A stretch of 64,000 nucleotides of DNA from Litoreibacter janthinus (GCF_900111945.1 NZ_FOYO01000001.1:1061751-1125750); one strand, 5' to 3'. Positions 27,658 to 37,899 are shown, counted from the stretch's first letter. The notes: generated from the letters alone by a model not told the origin. Numbers and translations are program-made.

Positions 27658-28932
27658 TTGAAAGTCATTCCCGAAATAAACCGTAAACTAGCTGAGGCGC
27701 GAGAAAGGCTTGGTTTAGACCATTACGTGATGGCGACACTTTTGGGCCTAGGGCCCGAAGGGGCGGAAACGGTGCAGCTATGGGAGAACGGCAAAGGGGG
27801 GAAGATAACCCCCGCCAAGCAAAAGGCGATTGACGCCTTACCTATCAAAATACCCTACAAGGATACCCGCAAGAAACCTGCGTTCAAGTTCATTGACCTC
27901 TTTGCTGGGATAGGAGGGATACGTCTCCCGTTCCAGGAATTTGGCGGGAGGTGTGTCTTCACCGCTGAAATCGACAAGCATAGCAAGGTCACGTACGCAG
28001 CTAACTTCGGGGAAGTGCCCGAAAAGGATGGTGACATAACCAAGTTCACCTCCTCGGAAATCCCAAAGCACGATGTGCTTCTCGCGGGCTTTCCTTGTCA
28101 GGCTTTTTCACAAGCGGGGAAAAAGCAGGGCTTTCTTGACACCCGTGGCACGATGTTTTTCGAGATCCAACGCATTTTGGCTTCGCATCACCCGAAAGCG
28201 TTTTTACTAGAGAACGTCAAACAACTGAGGGGGCATGACAAACAGCGTACCCTAAAAACGATTATGGCGATCCTTCGTGGCGAGGCTTCTGTCGAAATTC
28301 CGGATGACGTTCAATTGTCTGAAGAGGCTCGCGCAAGCCTAGGAACAAAACTCAAATACGACGTCGATTTCGAAGTCCTGCGTGCGCGGGATTTTGGTGT
28401 ACCCCAGATCCGTGAGCGTATCTACATCGTGGGTATCCGTCGCGACAAAGGCGCGCCGGCCAATCACGAGCGGATCAAGGAGATGTTTGGCAGAGTCATT
28501 GAAAACTATCAGTTGAAAGTGCCTCTCAAAGATATTCTCGTCGATGATCCCGAGCGTACTCAGGATTCCACCATATCGGACAAACTCTGGACTGGGCACA
28601 AGGAACGCAAAAAGCGGAACCGTGCGAATGGCAAGGGGTTCGGGTACAGCCTTTTTGATCGGACGTCCGAGTATTGCAGCACAATGAGTGCGCGATACTA
28701 TAAGGATGGTAGCGAAATTCTCATTGATCAGTCGGATTTGGGGCGAAATCCGCGTAAGCTCCTTCCTGAAGAGGCACGCGCCTTGCAGGGATTTCCCGAA
28801 GAATTCGTGATCGATCGGGTCGGCAAATCTCAACTTTATAAGCAGTTCGGGAATTCTGTTGCAGTCCCTGTAATCCGGGCGATAGCAAGCGAGATGCTTA
28901 GAGAGGCCAATATCCGGACAAGGAAAACCTGA
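27658..28932 (+). CDS. DNA cytosine-5 methyltransferase, Dcm type
   Basis: 424 residues from TTG 27658; this start keeps an N-terminal HTH-like region (INRKLAEARERLGLDHYVMATLL). All cytosine-5 methylase blocks are present: motif I DLFAGIGGIRLPF, motif IV AGFPCQAFSQAG with the catalytic Cys, motif VI ENVKQL, motif VIII RERIYIVGI, and motif X QFGNSVAVPV. The target-recognition region lies at about 290-370. It resembles Dcm, and its partner Vsr overlaps by one base (TGATG), so the recognition site may be Dcm-like, but this cannot be read from sequence. It would mark self DNA against the nearby nuclease and helicase genes. Confidence 0.93.
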   Translation: MKVIPEINRKLAEARERLGLDHYVMATLLGLGPEGAETVQLWENGKGGKITPAKQKAIDALPIKIPYKDTRKKPAFKFIDLFAGIGGIRLPFQEFGGRCVFTAEIDKHSKVTYAANFGEVPEKDGDITKFTSSEIPKHDVLLAGFPCQAFSQAGKKQGFLDTRGTMFFEIQRILASHHPKAFLLENVKQLRGHDKQRTLKTIMAILRGEASVEIPDDVQLSEEARASLGTKLKYDVDFEVLRARDFGVPQIRERIYIVGIRRDKGAPANHERIKEMFGRVIENYQLKVPLKDILVDDPERTQDSTISDKLWTGHKERKKRNRANGKGFGYSLFDRTSEYCSTMSARYYKDGSEILIDQSDLGRNPRKLLPEEARALQGFPEEFVIDRVGKSQLYKQFGNSVAVPVIRAIASEMLREANIRTRKT

Positions 28933-29393
28933 TGGTCGACATCGTGTCCTCGGAGGTTCGTAGTCAAATGATGTCAGGCATCAAAGGCAAGGACACGAAG
29001 CCGGAAATCCTGATAAGACAATTACTGCATCGCGCTGGCTACAGATTCAGGCTTCATCGGAAAGATCTTCCCGGTCGACCAGATCTTGTCCTTTCACGCT
29101 ACAACGCGGTGCTATTCGTGAATGGCTGTTTCTGGCATGGACACGAGGACTGCCATCTTTTTCGCCTCCCGAAATCGCGCCAGGAGTTCTGGAATGTGAA
29201 GATTTCCGGCAATCAGGCACGGGATCTCCGAAAACAGACAGAACTATTTGAACTTGGCTGGCGGGTTGGTGTCGTGTGGGAGTGCACATTGAAAAGCAAA
29301 ACAGCATTGGGACATGATAGCATTCTGAGACGCCTTGAAGAATTTGTACGCGGAGATATTCCGTTTTACGAACTGCGTGGAACGCACCAGTAG
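28932..29393 (+). CDS. vsr: very short patch repair endonuclease (Vsr)
   Basis: 153 residues with the Vsr signature: SQMMSGIKGKDTKPE at the N-terminus, PGRPDLVL with the catalytic Asp, and FVNGCFWHGHEDC with the zinc/His site. Vsr nicks T:G mismatches produced by deamination of 5-methylcytosine, protecting methylated sites from mutation. It is fused in translation to the methylase upstream and is followed after 11 bases by a small unknown gene. In this type of cassette Vsr may also contribute to restriction. Confidence 0.94.
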   Translation: MVDIVSSEVRSQMMSGIKGKDTKPEILIRQLLHRAGYRFRLHRKDLPGRPDLVLSRYNAVLFVNGCFWHGHEDCHLFRLPKSRQEFWNVKISGNQARDLRKQTELFELGWRVGVVWECTLKSKTALGHDSILRRLEEFVRGDIPFYELRGTHQ

Positions 29394-29404
29394 AGGAAAA
29401 AGAC

Positions 29405-29806
29405 ATGGAGACCGTTTTCGAGGACATGCTGGTGGACAACGATCGGATTCTTGTGACTGTTCCGGCAGAGGCCAAGGTTATCACCTTCAGTAACAGTGGA
29501 AAGGGCGGCAAACGGAACTGGTTTGCCATGACAACAGATCAACTAAAGGGCTGCCTCGAAGACATGTTTGAGGGCTTGGACGCTTTTCCATCTGTTTATG
29601 AGGAAAAGTTGTGGAGGGAGTTGTTCAAGACCCATCTGACCGAGGATGTGGCACGAACCATGGGGGCCGTGCAGACCCTGCCGCTCTTCGAAGTTCTGGC
29701 GAAGGTGATCCACTACTCGAACGGCTCAGGCCCCAGATCGTTCAAGACGATCAATCTGGAGCCGAATGCAGTGCTGCAGGCTATTGCCATGCTAGAACGC
29801 GACTAG
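29405..29806 (+). CDS. uncharacterised small protein of the Dcm/Vsr cassette
   Basis: A 133-residue soluble protein, third in the methylase operon and convergent with the AIPR gene only 3 bases away. There are no recognisable motifs; it is mostly helical with an acidic N-terminal half and FSNSGKGGKRNWFAM as the only distinctive block. Its fixed place inside the cassette suggests a subunit or regulator of the restriction system. Confidence 0.7.
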   Translation: METVFEDMLVDNDRILVTVPAEAKVITFSNSGKGGKRNWFAMTTDQLKGCLEDMFEGLDAFPSVYEEKLWRELFKTHLTEDVARTMGAVQTLPLFEVLAKVIHYSNGSGPRSFKTINLEPNAVLQAIAMLERD

Positions 29807-29809
29807 AGC

Positions 29810-31933
29810 CTATTCAGCTGCCTTTAGGGCTGCGTGCGTGTAGCCCAGCCCTTTGAGTTTATCGAGGCACCTCAGGGCCGTTTTTGCTTGGTGTGCGGAC
29901 GGAATTTTTGCAGGTATCGCGGCGCAGATCGACAGGACCTTGTCATCCATGGGCGAAAGCGCCTTTTTGTCGGTTCCCCAGTTAAGAACGTCCTGCCAGA
30001 AATCGGCGCCAACTTCGATGATCCAGCTCTCGCCGATCAGATCCTTCGTCAAGTCACTGTCCGCCCGCGCCTCCTGCGCGACCGAACGGACATCTTCAGG
30101 ATCCACGAGCGCGTCCAGAAATTCTTCAGGATACTCTAGCTCACGCTGTTTAAGTGTTTTCCAGCAGGCCTCCTTCTTTGCCCATTCGCCGATGTGCCGC
30201 ATGCCTGCGACAGGATTCAGGATCACCTCCTGTGCCTCGGAGCACGCGATATCAAGCGCAGCTTCGAGGCTGGTCAGGTTTCGCTGCAGCCTCCAGACTC
30301 GATCGAGATCGATCGCCTTGTTCATCTCGGTAACATCTGAAACCACTTTCGCGATGCCGTATGTGACAATGTTCGCGCGGTAGCCGCCCTCGTACCAGGT
30401 TTCGGCGGCGGCGGAGACAAGCTTTTCGGTGGCGCGGAAGACAATTGCCTTTGAAACCAGCCGTTTGTACCAGGTCTCGTCAAAGGAAACCCCGTCCTTG
30501 CCCCATCTCGTGCCAATGCTCTTGGCGAAGTTTGCAAAGTTCTTCTGTGCGCCGAGGCTGACAACATGGGGCTCGCACCGGAACGAGTTTTCGTATTTTG
30601 CGAGATCGGTTTTGGTGAAGAACCCTGAACGCGGGTAGGTCCCGTCAAACTTCTTCCGTTCGGCAGGCGTTTTGTTTCCTCGCGCATCCGCGTATTGCCC
30701 ACGGGCACGCTCATAGAACCACTTTGTATCCTGGAACCCGTTTTCCCCAGCTGGCGCATAGATTTTGCGAGAAAATTCCTCCATCCGGATATGGAACGGG
30801 TGGTTAGAAAAGAAGTCGGCGGCATTCACCTTGTTCTGGGTGTTGGCGTATTCTGAAATTTTGGGGACAACGTCTTCAGATTGTTCCTTCGGAACGATAT
30901 TGAGTTTCATCTGGACATAGACGTTCTTTAGCTGCTCGGGTGCAGTTTTCATTGCGGCATGCAGTGAAGCCGTCGTCTGGCCCCCGTTCACGATCTGCAG
31001 GTTTTCGACGCTGGACAGGACAAGGCCGTCACCTGTCTTTGAAATGGTCACAGCATCGGCTGTCGCGGTGATCCCGTTGTTATAGGGTAAGAACATGTGT
31101 GGTTCCTTGACGATCGTATCACGGATGCCCCGGTTCACATTGCCACGCGCCTGAAGGAAAGAACGCACGTTAGATTCCAGAAGGCGAGCACCCCATTTGT
31201 TATAAATGTTTGCCAGTTGATCGCCGTTTATCACGGCCAGATAGCTTTCCAGTGCGGCATCGCCACCGAAAGCCCTTAGGATAGGGATACTGCCGCCAAA
31301 GTCCTTCTCGAGGTCTATTATCAGGTCCTCGCGGGCTTGGCCCTGTTCCACATATTTTTGAAGCCGTTTCAGGTCCCAGACGTTGTAGGTAACGCTCTTG
31401 CCGTCGACCTGTCCAGCGGAATAGGAATCAACTCTTGCAGAGGTGGATGCAGTCGTGGCGATGATCAGTTTGATGCTTTCGAGTTGCGACCATTTGCGCG
31501 CGATGAGATCACAAAGGATTGCACCGTCACTCGTTTCCTCGATCGCATCCCGGAACTCTTCGCTTCTCGCTGCGAGCAGAAATTCTACAAGTTTTCCAAA
31601 TAGGCTTTTAACTTCTGGCGAACCCATTTCACGGACAGTTTCGCTGTATCGGAAATCTGTCAGTATAAGGCTCAGAGTGCTATCTTCGTTATCGGTCCCG
31701 ATACTGTAGCCGGTAACGGCTATCGATTTGGTTAACGTTCGTACATCCCCTTTGCGGCGGCGCTTCCACTCTCCCTCGTGCCTGCTCCAGGATGGCGTAT
31801 CGATTTCGCCAGCCTCATTCAGCATGTCTCCGATCACTTCGAAAAAGCTCTCCTCCTGAAGCGCCCCGTCCGATGTTGCAGTACCCATAATGTCGGTCTG
31901 GAACTGTTGGTGGAATTCCTTAAGTCCATCCAT
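29810..31933 (-). CDS. AIPR family (abortive infection phage resistance) protein
   Basis: 707 residues. AIPR hallmarks are LLESNVRSFLQARGNVN, then FLPYNNGITATAD, then LQIVNGGQTTASLHAA. The family occurs in abortive-infection and restriction-linked loci and is thought to act on nucleic acids, but the catalytic role is not settled. It is the last gene of the four-gene minus-strand operon; its ATG is one base from the stop of the PD-(D/E)XK gene. Confidence 0.92.
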   Translation of the reverse strand: MDGLKEFHQQFQTDIMGTATSDGALQEESFFEVIGDMLNEAGEIDTPSWSRHEGEWKRRRKGDVRTLTKSIAVTGYSIGTDNEDSTLSLILTDFRYSETVREMGSPEVKSLFGKLVEFLLAARSEEFRDAIEETSDGAILCDLIARKWSQLESIKLIIATTASTSARVDSYSAGQVDGKSVTYNVWDLKRLQKYVEQGQAREDLIIDLEKDFGGSIPILRAFGGDAALESYLAVINGDQLANIYNKWGARLLESNVRSFLQARGNVNRGIRDTIVKEPHMFLPYNNGITATADAVTISKTGDGLVLSSVENLQIVNGGQTTASLHAAMKTAPEQLKNVYVQMKLNIVPKEQSEDVVPKISEYANTQNKVNAADFFSNHPFHIRMEEFSRKIYAPAGENGFQDTKWFYERARGQYADARGNKTPAERKKFDGTYPRSGFFTKTDLAKYENSFRCEPHVVSLGAQKNFANFAKSIGTRWGKDGVSFDETWYKRLVSKAIVFRATEKLVSAAAETWYEGGYRANIVTYGIAKVVSDVTEMNKAIDLDRVWRLQRNLTSLEAALDIACSEAQEVILNPVAGMRHIGEWAKKEACWKTLKQRELEYPEEFLDALVDPEDVRSVAQEARADSDLTKDLIGESWIIEVGADFWQDVLNWGTDKKALSPMDDKVLSICAAIPAKIPSAHQAKTALRCLDKLKGLGYTHAALKAAE

Positions 31934-31934
31934 A

Positions 31935-32879
31935 TCAGGTCCCCCCAGTTAGAATTTCCGGTTTAAGTTCGGTGATAAACTGTGTGCATTCGGCCAAGTC
32001 GATTGCGTAGGTGACGTTGTGGACGCCACTGTTGAGGGGTGGTGTGATGCGTGGAAAGCCGTCGGCAACTGTGAAGGTCCGGCAGGTGCCAACAATCCAG
32101 CGACGCTTCTCGTAATCGTGACCGCGTTCATACCCGACAGCTTCAAGACGCTCCTCCAGAACATTGAGGCAGTCGGGATAATCCTCGAACAGCGCGACAG
32201 TATTTTCTACATGACCGTGTAGATTGTCACCCTCCGGAATTACGGCGCTATCCACGTCATACACCCGAAGGAATAGCTGTCGTCCGGTTACATCGGAGAG
32301 CTGGTCCTCCGAGGAGATCCTGACATACGGCTTGGCTGCGCCTCGTCGCGCTTTCACCTCGATGCAGGCTGCGGGAAACTCGAAGTCCTTTGCAGCGCCT
32401 TCCGGTCCAGTCCAACCCTCTATCGCCGTCTCGGGCGATACGTGAGTTGAGATTTCACGAAGGAACGCCAGTTCGCCAACCAGCCCTCGCTGTTCCTCTT
32501 TGCTGAGACCTTGAGAGGAGCCGCCTTTAAGCAGAAAATGCCATCGGCGCGTTCGTCTGATGACACGGTCAAGCGCTGCAGTTTGGTCTGGAGCACCTTC
32601 CGCAGCCTCGACAATATCGCGGCATAGGGTTTCAAAAATCTCGCGGTGCGCGTTGTCGAGTAGCGATATGACAAGGGCTCTACCGTTGACTGTCCTGAAC
32701 TGCACATTGATGTTCTTGAGTGCAGGAAGATCTGACGTCGTCTCTGTTGCGGGCGCGAGGCTCATCAACAGCGCCGGAGCCTTGTTCTCGATGGTTGCCC
32801 AAAAGAAGTCATGCTTCCCCTGCGCATCAACCCGCCGCATGTTGCCTTCAGCAAGGCCTTTCCAAGGATCATTGTTCAT
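31935..32879 (-). CDS. PD-(D/E)XK motif protein (DUF4420-like)
   Basis: 314 residues from ATG 32879, giving an 11-base overlap with the Z1 gene; the frame is open further upstream but without need. The nuclease-fold core is GELAFLREIS with its Glu, then KDFEFPAACIEVKARRG giving D-x(n)-EVK. This is the usual PD-(D/E)XK arrangement and predicts a DNA endonuclease acting with the Z1 helicase. It resembles DUF4420 proteins of the same neighbourhoods. Confidence 0.88.
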   Translation of the reverse strand: MNNDPWKGLAEGNMRRVDAQGKHDFFWATIENKAPALLMSLAPATETTSDLPALKNINVQFRTVNGRALVISLLDNAHREIFETLCRDIVEAAEGAPDQTAALDRVIRRTRRWHFLLKGGSSQGLSKEEQRGLVGELAFLREISTHVSPETAIEGWTGPEGAAKDFEFPAACIEVKARRGAAKPYVRISSEDQLSDVTGRQLFLRVYDVDSAVIPEGDNLHGHVENTVALFEDYPDCLNVLEERLEAVGYERGHDYEKRRWIVGTCRTFTVADGFPRITPPLNSGVHNVTYAIDLAECTQFITELKPEILTGGT

Positions 32880-35613
32880 CCACGTTCTCCTCGTCCTCAT
32901 CAATATCAGGATCGCCAAAGAGCTCGCGCTGTTTGGTTGTGTTGATGATGTATTCGACCTTCTCGTCCGCGCTTGCGGATCTGGGAAAACTGATGGCCCA
33001 GGCAATAACAGGTTTGTCCGGGAAATCCTTGTGGTCTGCTATGTGTTTGTTCTCTGGCTCCTTGATCTCGACCAAATAGAGCGCAATCAGAGGCCGCTCA
33101 CGGACTTCGCGGTAAATCTTGCCAGGATGGTTTGCCTTGGTATCTGCGGGAAGCGAACGTGCCTCGCGGTCAGCAGCTTCCGCTTCGAGCGCCAGTTCTT
33201 CCGGAATCCCCAATCTTTCAACTCCTCGAGAGGAAACGCGCATTTTGGAGCCGCCGATCGACATAAATCCACGCTCTAGGTCAAAAGCGCCGATTTTCCG
33301 TGTGATCGGGACAATAGGCCAACCGAGCGAGGTGTCCAAATCACCCGTTTTCAATGTAGCAATATGAACATCCCATTCAGCGAGTTCATCGCCTTTTCGT
33401 TTGCGGATGTATTCCCTTAACGGATCGATCTGGGTTGGGATGCTCTCGTCCGCATTTACCCATGCGAGCAAGAAGTCGTCGATAAGCTCCACGGGGACAG
33501 TCTTTAGCAAGTACCCGCCTGTAACGGTTTCGGCTTTTTCTGGAGAATAACCTTTCTCTCTAAGCCGAGAGATGAATGCGCGTGCAGCGCTCCTGTTCTT
33601 CTGGATATTCTCACCATTAGATACCAATCTCGCGGTTTCCACAAAGCTCGAGGACAAGCCTACCGCCACCGTCTTCTTTCCGGAGCCAAGCTTGTTCCGA
33701 GCTGTGACCATTAATGTGGAAGGGTGACTTTTAACAGCTAAGCCGAACTGCTTCGGTGTCGCCTTCGCACTTTCCATGAGGCGTAGTTCCTGATGCAACT
33801 CCTCGGTCGCGTCCGCGATGTGAGCGTACCAAGACACAGCTTCGCGGGGCATCCAGATTCGGCACAAATCGTCATAGCCCATGCGGTAACCAAACCAGCG
33901 ACCCATTTGCATAAGCGTATCATACATCATGGTGTTGCGGAGAAACCAGGTGGTTGTCAGCCCTTCAAGAGTGAGGCCTCGGGAAAGCGAGAAGCCCCCA
34001 ACAGCAATTACTGTGACGCCCTGCTTACCTGACGAGGAATAGTCGAGGTCGTTTCGTGCGCTGTTGACTTCGACAACCTTCGCCGATGCGACTGCGTTGT
34101 AGAGTGCTGCACGCACCTCAGGCCAATCAAATTCACTCGCTGAGAACTCGTCATCCCAAACTCTCTTGAGTTCGGCTATTTCAGGATCAAGGTCAGCCGC
34201 TGCGCCTTTGGCTCCATTGACGCGCAACGCACTTTTTATATCGTCGAGAACTTCATGCAGCCGAGTACGGAGAATACTCTGCATGCGCGTAAATCGACTT
34301 GCATTGACGAGCATTGAGGCGTGCTTGTCGGCTTGGCCTCGCAAGTTACGGATTGTTCTGGCGACAAGAAACACACGAAGTGCGTCGGTCAAGGATGTTG
34401 GCAGTTCGTTGAGCTCGTGGTCGATCTTGTGCTTTAGCGGCAGGATGTCTTCGTTATCGTCGATGTAACGGATGAACTCCGGTTCGGAGTCATCATCCGG
34501 TATGCCCTCGATAAAGACACGCTTGCCGCCGAAGTAGTTCGACGGTGCATCCAGTCCAATAATGAAATCACGAGGGAAGAGGTCTTCGCCCCACATATCG
34601 TCTTCCTGATCGGGATCGATGAAAATGTTTGCGAACGGGGTGGCCGTGTAGCCCACGTAGCAACTCCGGTGGAACAGGCCGAGCAATTCTCGGATCTGCC
34701 CGTTAATCCTCGTGACTTCTTCCTTTCCATACTTCGTGTTGATCGATGCGTTGTCGGCCTCATCGTCAATGAGAAGCATCGGCTGACTGATCATCTCCTC
34801 ATCGCCGTGCGAGCTGTTTTCTTTCAGCCAGTCGATCAGGTTCCCCAAAGTGCTGTAATTCTTTTTGATCACAAGGACGACTGGAACTTTGTAGGAGTCA
34901 ATCTGGCTCTTGTTGGTTGTCGCGACGGCTTTTTTGAAGTCGTCGATCGTCGTGGTCAAGCTGACAGGCACATTGCGATCATCGGACAAGCCGACGCCGA
35001 CACGTCTGTTGCTTCTGCCCGCTCTCGACATCCTTCCGGTGTCGCGCCCGATGAAGCCTTCGTCAATTCGCTGCTGCGTCTGGTTGCGAAGGTTGTTGTG
35101 GATGCCAGCGATTACGATGATCAGTCTGTATCCGGCGTCTGCAGCTTTACAGATCAAACCTGTGTAGTTGGCAGTTTTCCCACTTTGAACATGTCCGACA
35201 ACCATCCCCTTTGAGTCAAAGGGTCTGTCTTGTCGCGGATTACCCATCCTACCGAGCGTTTTGTCAGTGATATCGTCGAGTTTGATTACAACATCCTTCG
35301 GCAAACCGGTCCGGATTAGGTGCTCGCGGTAACGTTTCCAATAGAACGGATCGATGTTTTGTTTGGCTTCGTCCAGCCAGGGTTCGAAATCATCGCTGGT
35401 CACAACTGCGCCGAGGCCCATGCTGATGCCGTTGCGTACCTCGAATTCCCGCGCCAGAAATTCCTCCTGATCGGGCGACACAGGCTCGTATCCCATTGCC
35501 GGCATGACCGAGTTCAGCGTCTTAATCAGTGCGCGCAATTCATCCGCTGTTTTTTTGTCAGAACCGACAATGGCTTGCGAAACTTGGGCATCCAGAAACT
35601 CGTAACTGCTCAT
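32869..35613 (-). CDS. Z1-domain helicase-like ATPase
   Basis: 914 residues. The Walker A loop VGHVQSGKTANYTGL and Walker B/DEAD-like LLIDDEADNASIN are at about 145 and 280. VGYTATPFANIF and GGFSLSRGLTLEGL are the later superfamily II motifs, and MGRWFGYRMGY matches motif VI. The Z1 domain is known from predicted restriction systems containing MutL/MORC-like ATPases. It starts one base after the ATPase stop. It probably translocates on DNA for the PD-(D/E)XK protein. Confidence 0.93.
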   Translation of the reverse strand: MSSYEFLDAQVSQAIVGSDKKTADELRALIKTLNSVMPAMGYEPVSPDQEEFLAREFEVRNGISMGLGAVVTSDDFEPWLDEAKQNIDPFYWKRYREHLIRTGLPKDVVIKLDDITDKTLGRMGNPRQDRPFDSKGMVVGHVQSGKTANYTGLICKAADAGYRLIIVIAGIHNNLRNQTQQRIDEGFIGRDTGRMSRAGRSNRRVGVGLSDDRNVPVSLTTTIDDFKKAVATTNKSQIDSYKVPVVLVIKKNYSTLGNLIDWLKENSSHGDEEMISQPMLLIDDEADNASINTKYGKEEVTRINGQIRELLGLFHRSCYVGYTATPFANIFIDPDQEDDMWGEDLFPRDFIIGLDAPSNYFGGKRVFIEGIPDDDSEPEFIRYIDDNEDILPLKHKIDHELNELPTSLTDALRVFLVARTIRNLRGQADKHASMLVNASRFTRMQSILRTRLHEVLDDIKSALRVNGAKGAAADLDPEIAELKRVWDDEFSASEFDWPEVRAALYNAVASAKVVEVNSARNDLDYSSSGKQGVTVIAVGGFSLSRGLTLEGLTTTWFLRNTMMYDTLMQMGRWFGYRMGYDDLCRIWMPREAVSWYAHIADATEELHQELRLMESAKATPKQFGLAVKSHPSTLMVTARNKLGSGKKTVAVGLSSSFVETARLVSNGENIQKNRSAARAFISRLREKGYSPEKAETVTGGYLLKTVPVELIDDFLLAWVNADESIPTQIDPLREYIRKRKGDELAEWDVHIATLKTGDLDTSLGWPIVPITRKIGAFDLERGFMSIGGSKMRVSSRGVERLGIPEELALEAEAADREARSLPADTKANHPGKIYREVRERPLIALYLVEIKEPENKHIADHKDFPDKPVIAWAISFPRSASADEKVEYIINTTKQRELFGDPDIDEDEENVDEQ

Positions 35614-35614
35614 T

Positions 35615-37102
35615 TCAGGCGTCTTCCTCTAGGTATTTGTTTATCATTTCCTGCGTCCGACCCCAGTGGGAGCGGAGAACAACGTTGTTTTTCAAAAGGT
35701 CCGGAATGACATCGGCGGAGATGCCGCCTTCAAGTAGGCTCGTGATCAGGGCCCCTACCTGTAGGCCGAGAGCTTCGTCATCGAGATGATCGCTAGCAAC
35801 TTTCTCCGCTCCGCCGATAATATCGGCATGAATGGTCTCCACCGGGAGGGAAGATCCGATCAGCCGGATGCAGGCATCGAAATCGCTCTTCAGATCACCT
35901 CCGAGTCGGTCACGAAAGTCCTGGAAGACGGGGTGCGAAAGATCCGGTCTGAAGATGATTTTGTCATCTTGCAAAACGCGATTCCAAACAGGCAGCTGAT
36001 CTTCTTCTATCAGTTTGCGCCCGCGGCGTGTGTAGGTTCTTTTCGACGTGGAAACAAAACGTTCAACGATGCTCTTGAGTTTGTTTCGTACAGTTGGTGG
36101 GAGTTGCGCTGACGCCTTTTTGACGTCGATTTTCCATTCAGCATCCATGGAGTTGGGGATGTCTACGGCGATGCGGCACAATTTTGTCGATTCAACCTGT
36201 CTCGCTAAGCCTAACCAGCCCCCCGCAATAATCAAACGATCGGCTCGATAGACATATAGCCCTTGCGATCTTAGGTGCCCCTCTGGTCCGCCAATTTCAT
36301 CCCACTCCTGTTGGGACATCTTCTTATGGTGAGGGAGGGTGACACATTTGAAACTCACGACACCTTGCGATAGCTTCACGAACTCTTCGGAGTCCAATTG
36401 GCGTGCAGGATGTCCTTCGGCGAAAGGGTCAATTGCGTCGAGTCTTGCATTGTTGAGGTAAAGAGAAATTCGTGCAGGTGAGCCACTCAGGTAGCGATGG
36501 AATACCAGCCTGAGGTGGCGTTCGGCACTGCTGAGCGCTGCGTTGAGCGTTCGGGTTCTTTTGGAACCATCGTTCTTGTAACCGCCATCGAGGCGATCAA
36601 GTTTTTTCCAGACTACGATCGTGCCGGAATCTCCGAGGTGCTGCGCAGAAGGAACTGTACTTGGGTCATCAAGGATTGCAGCTGACCACCGATTTGTTTC
36701 GCCGACTCGGTCTAGGTCCCAAGCCGCAGCTGTCGTTTCTCCATCCTTTCGCGTTAGAACAGTAAGTTGCCGGCATTGGGAAAAGCTCGCACTTTTTAGG
36801 CCAAGGCCAAAACGCCCAAGATCTTTTGCGTCGCGTTCATCCCGAGGATTTTTTGTGCCGAGCCTTAGAGCCTCAAGCAGATCTGCTCTCGACATGCCGT
36901 GACCGTTGTCAGCAATCGCTATCCAAGGATCATCTGAGACTGTATCGGCGAAAACGTCAATTCGCTTAGCAGAAGCAGTGATCGAGTTATCTACAATATC
37001 TGCCAGCGACGTTTCAAGGCTATAACCAAAATCTCTAAGGCCTTCGATAAGGCTTGCAGCGTGTGGTGGAAGATCAACTTCCTGTGACGCCGAAATATCC
37101 AT
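35615..37102 (-). CDS. GHKL ATPase, MORC/MutL-like, of the Z1 cassette
   Basis: 495 residues with the GHKL ATP-binding motifs: N box SLADIVDNSITASA, G1 IADNGHGMS, and G2 DLGRFGLGLKSASF. The transducer-like second domain follows. Such MORC-like ATPases clamp DNA on ATP binding. It is the first gene of the minus-strand operon (ATPase, Z1, PD-(D/E)XK, AIPR), with a roughly 740-base gene-free upstream region. It probably senses or clamps invading DNA. Confidence 0.92.
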   Translation of the reverse strand: MDISASQEVDLPPHAASLIEGLRDFGYSLETSLADIVDNSITASAKRIDVFADTVSDDPWIAIADNGHGMSRADLLEALRLGTKNPRDERDAKDLGRFGLGLKSASFSQCRQLTVLTRKDGETTAAAWDLDRVGETNRWSAAILDDPSTVPSAQHLGDSGTIVVWKKLDRLDGGYKNDGSKRTRTLNAALSSAERHLRLVFHRYLSGSPARISLYLNNARLDAIDPFAEGHPARQLDSEEFVKLSQGVVSFKCVTLPHHKKMSQQEWDEIGGPEGHLRSQGLYVYRADRLIIAGGWLGLARQVESTKLCRIAVDIPNSMDAEWKIDVKKASAQLPPTVRNKLKSIVERFVSTSKRTYTRRGRKLIEEDQLPVWNRVLQDDKIIFRPDLSHPVFQDFRDRLGGDLKSDFDACIRLIGSSLPVETIHADIIGGAEKVASDHLDDEALGLQVGALITSLLEGGISADVIPDLLKNNVVLRSHWGRTQEMINKYLEEDA

Positions 37103-37899
37103 ACAAAGGTATCCATCAAATGTTTGTTACGACAACTAACCTGTCCTGGAACTTTGGCACTTGCAACAAGCGTGCTCGAAAGATGCAGGAAATTAATTCT
37201 TAAAAAACGAGGTGTTCTGGAGGCAATGGAATCGACCAAACACTCCAAGTGAAATCAAGCCCCGTCAAATCCGTATGTCGATTCTCCCTAGCCGTTGCGT
37301 CAGAGATATGGGCAACTTTAAAAGCAACTCTACTTGTTTCATGATCATCGAAAGCCTCAACGCCACATAAATGCGCTTTACCTGTTCGGCAGTGTCCTTT
37401 GGCATGTGCAGCGAATGGCGGGAATACGGACTCCAAGTGCAACATCGCGGCTGGGTGACGAACGGCAGCAATGGGCCGATCGTGTAGCCAACCACGGCCT
37501 AGATTGAGCGAATGCTGCGCTGCATCTGAGGTCTGCTTCGAGCCCAAAGTTCCTTTTGCTGCATCCCGAACGGATGGCCGCGAAACTCGTGTTGCCGACA
37601 TTGGAGTATGAGAGTCGGCCCAAACCTGAACCTCGACAGGCCCAGAGGATGCCGCATCGCAGCTCGCCAAACCGGACATTGGCTGCTTTCGCGAAAATAA
37701 TTATTCGTTAAGCGGCAGGCACGCCGGACAAAACCGACTTTCCAGGCACATAGCATCGTTCGCACTCGAATGGCGTTTATGAGTTTCAAGGGTTGCACAT
37801 TCTTTGGGGAAACGCGAAGCTTGATATTGCGAAACAATATTGCTTGAATGGCGGTGTCTAGGAGATTTCGAACAAATTATTCGATTCTTGAGTGAAACG
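37103..37899. other. gene-free region between defence cassette and toxin locus
   Basis: About 800 bases holding divergent promoters for the ATPase operon (minus) and the toxin locus (plus). No gene is supported. 37509-37570 is copy A of the dispersed repeat, 22 of 24 bases identical to copy B at 51303 over its first part. Confidence 0.5.
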
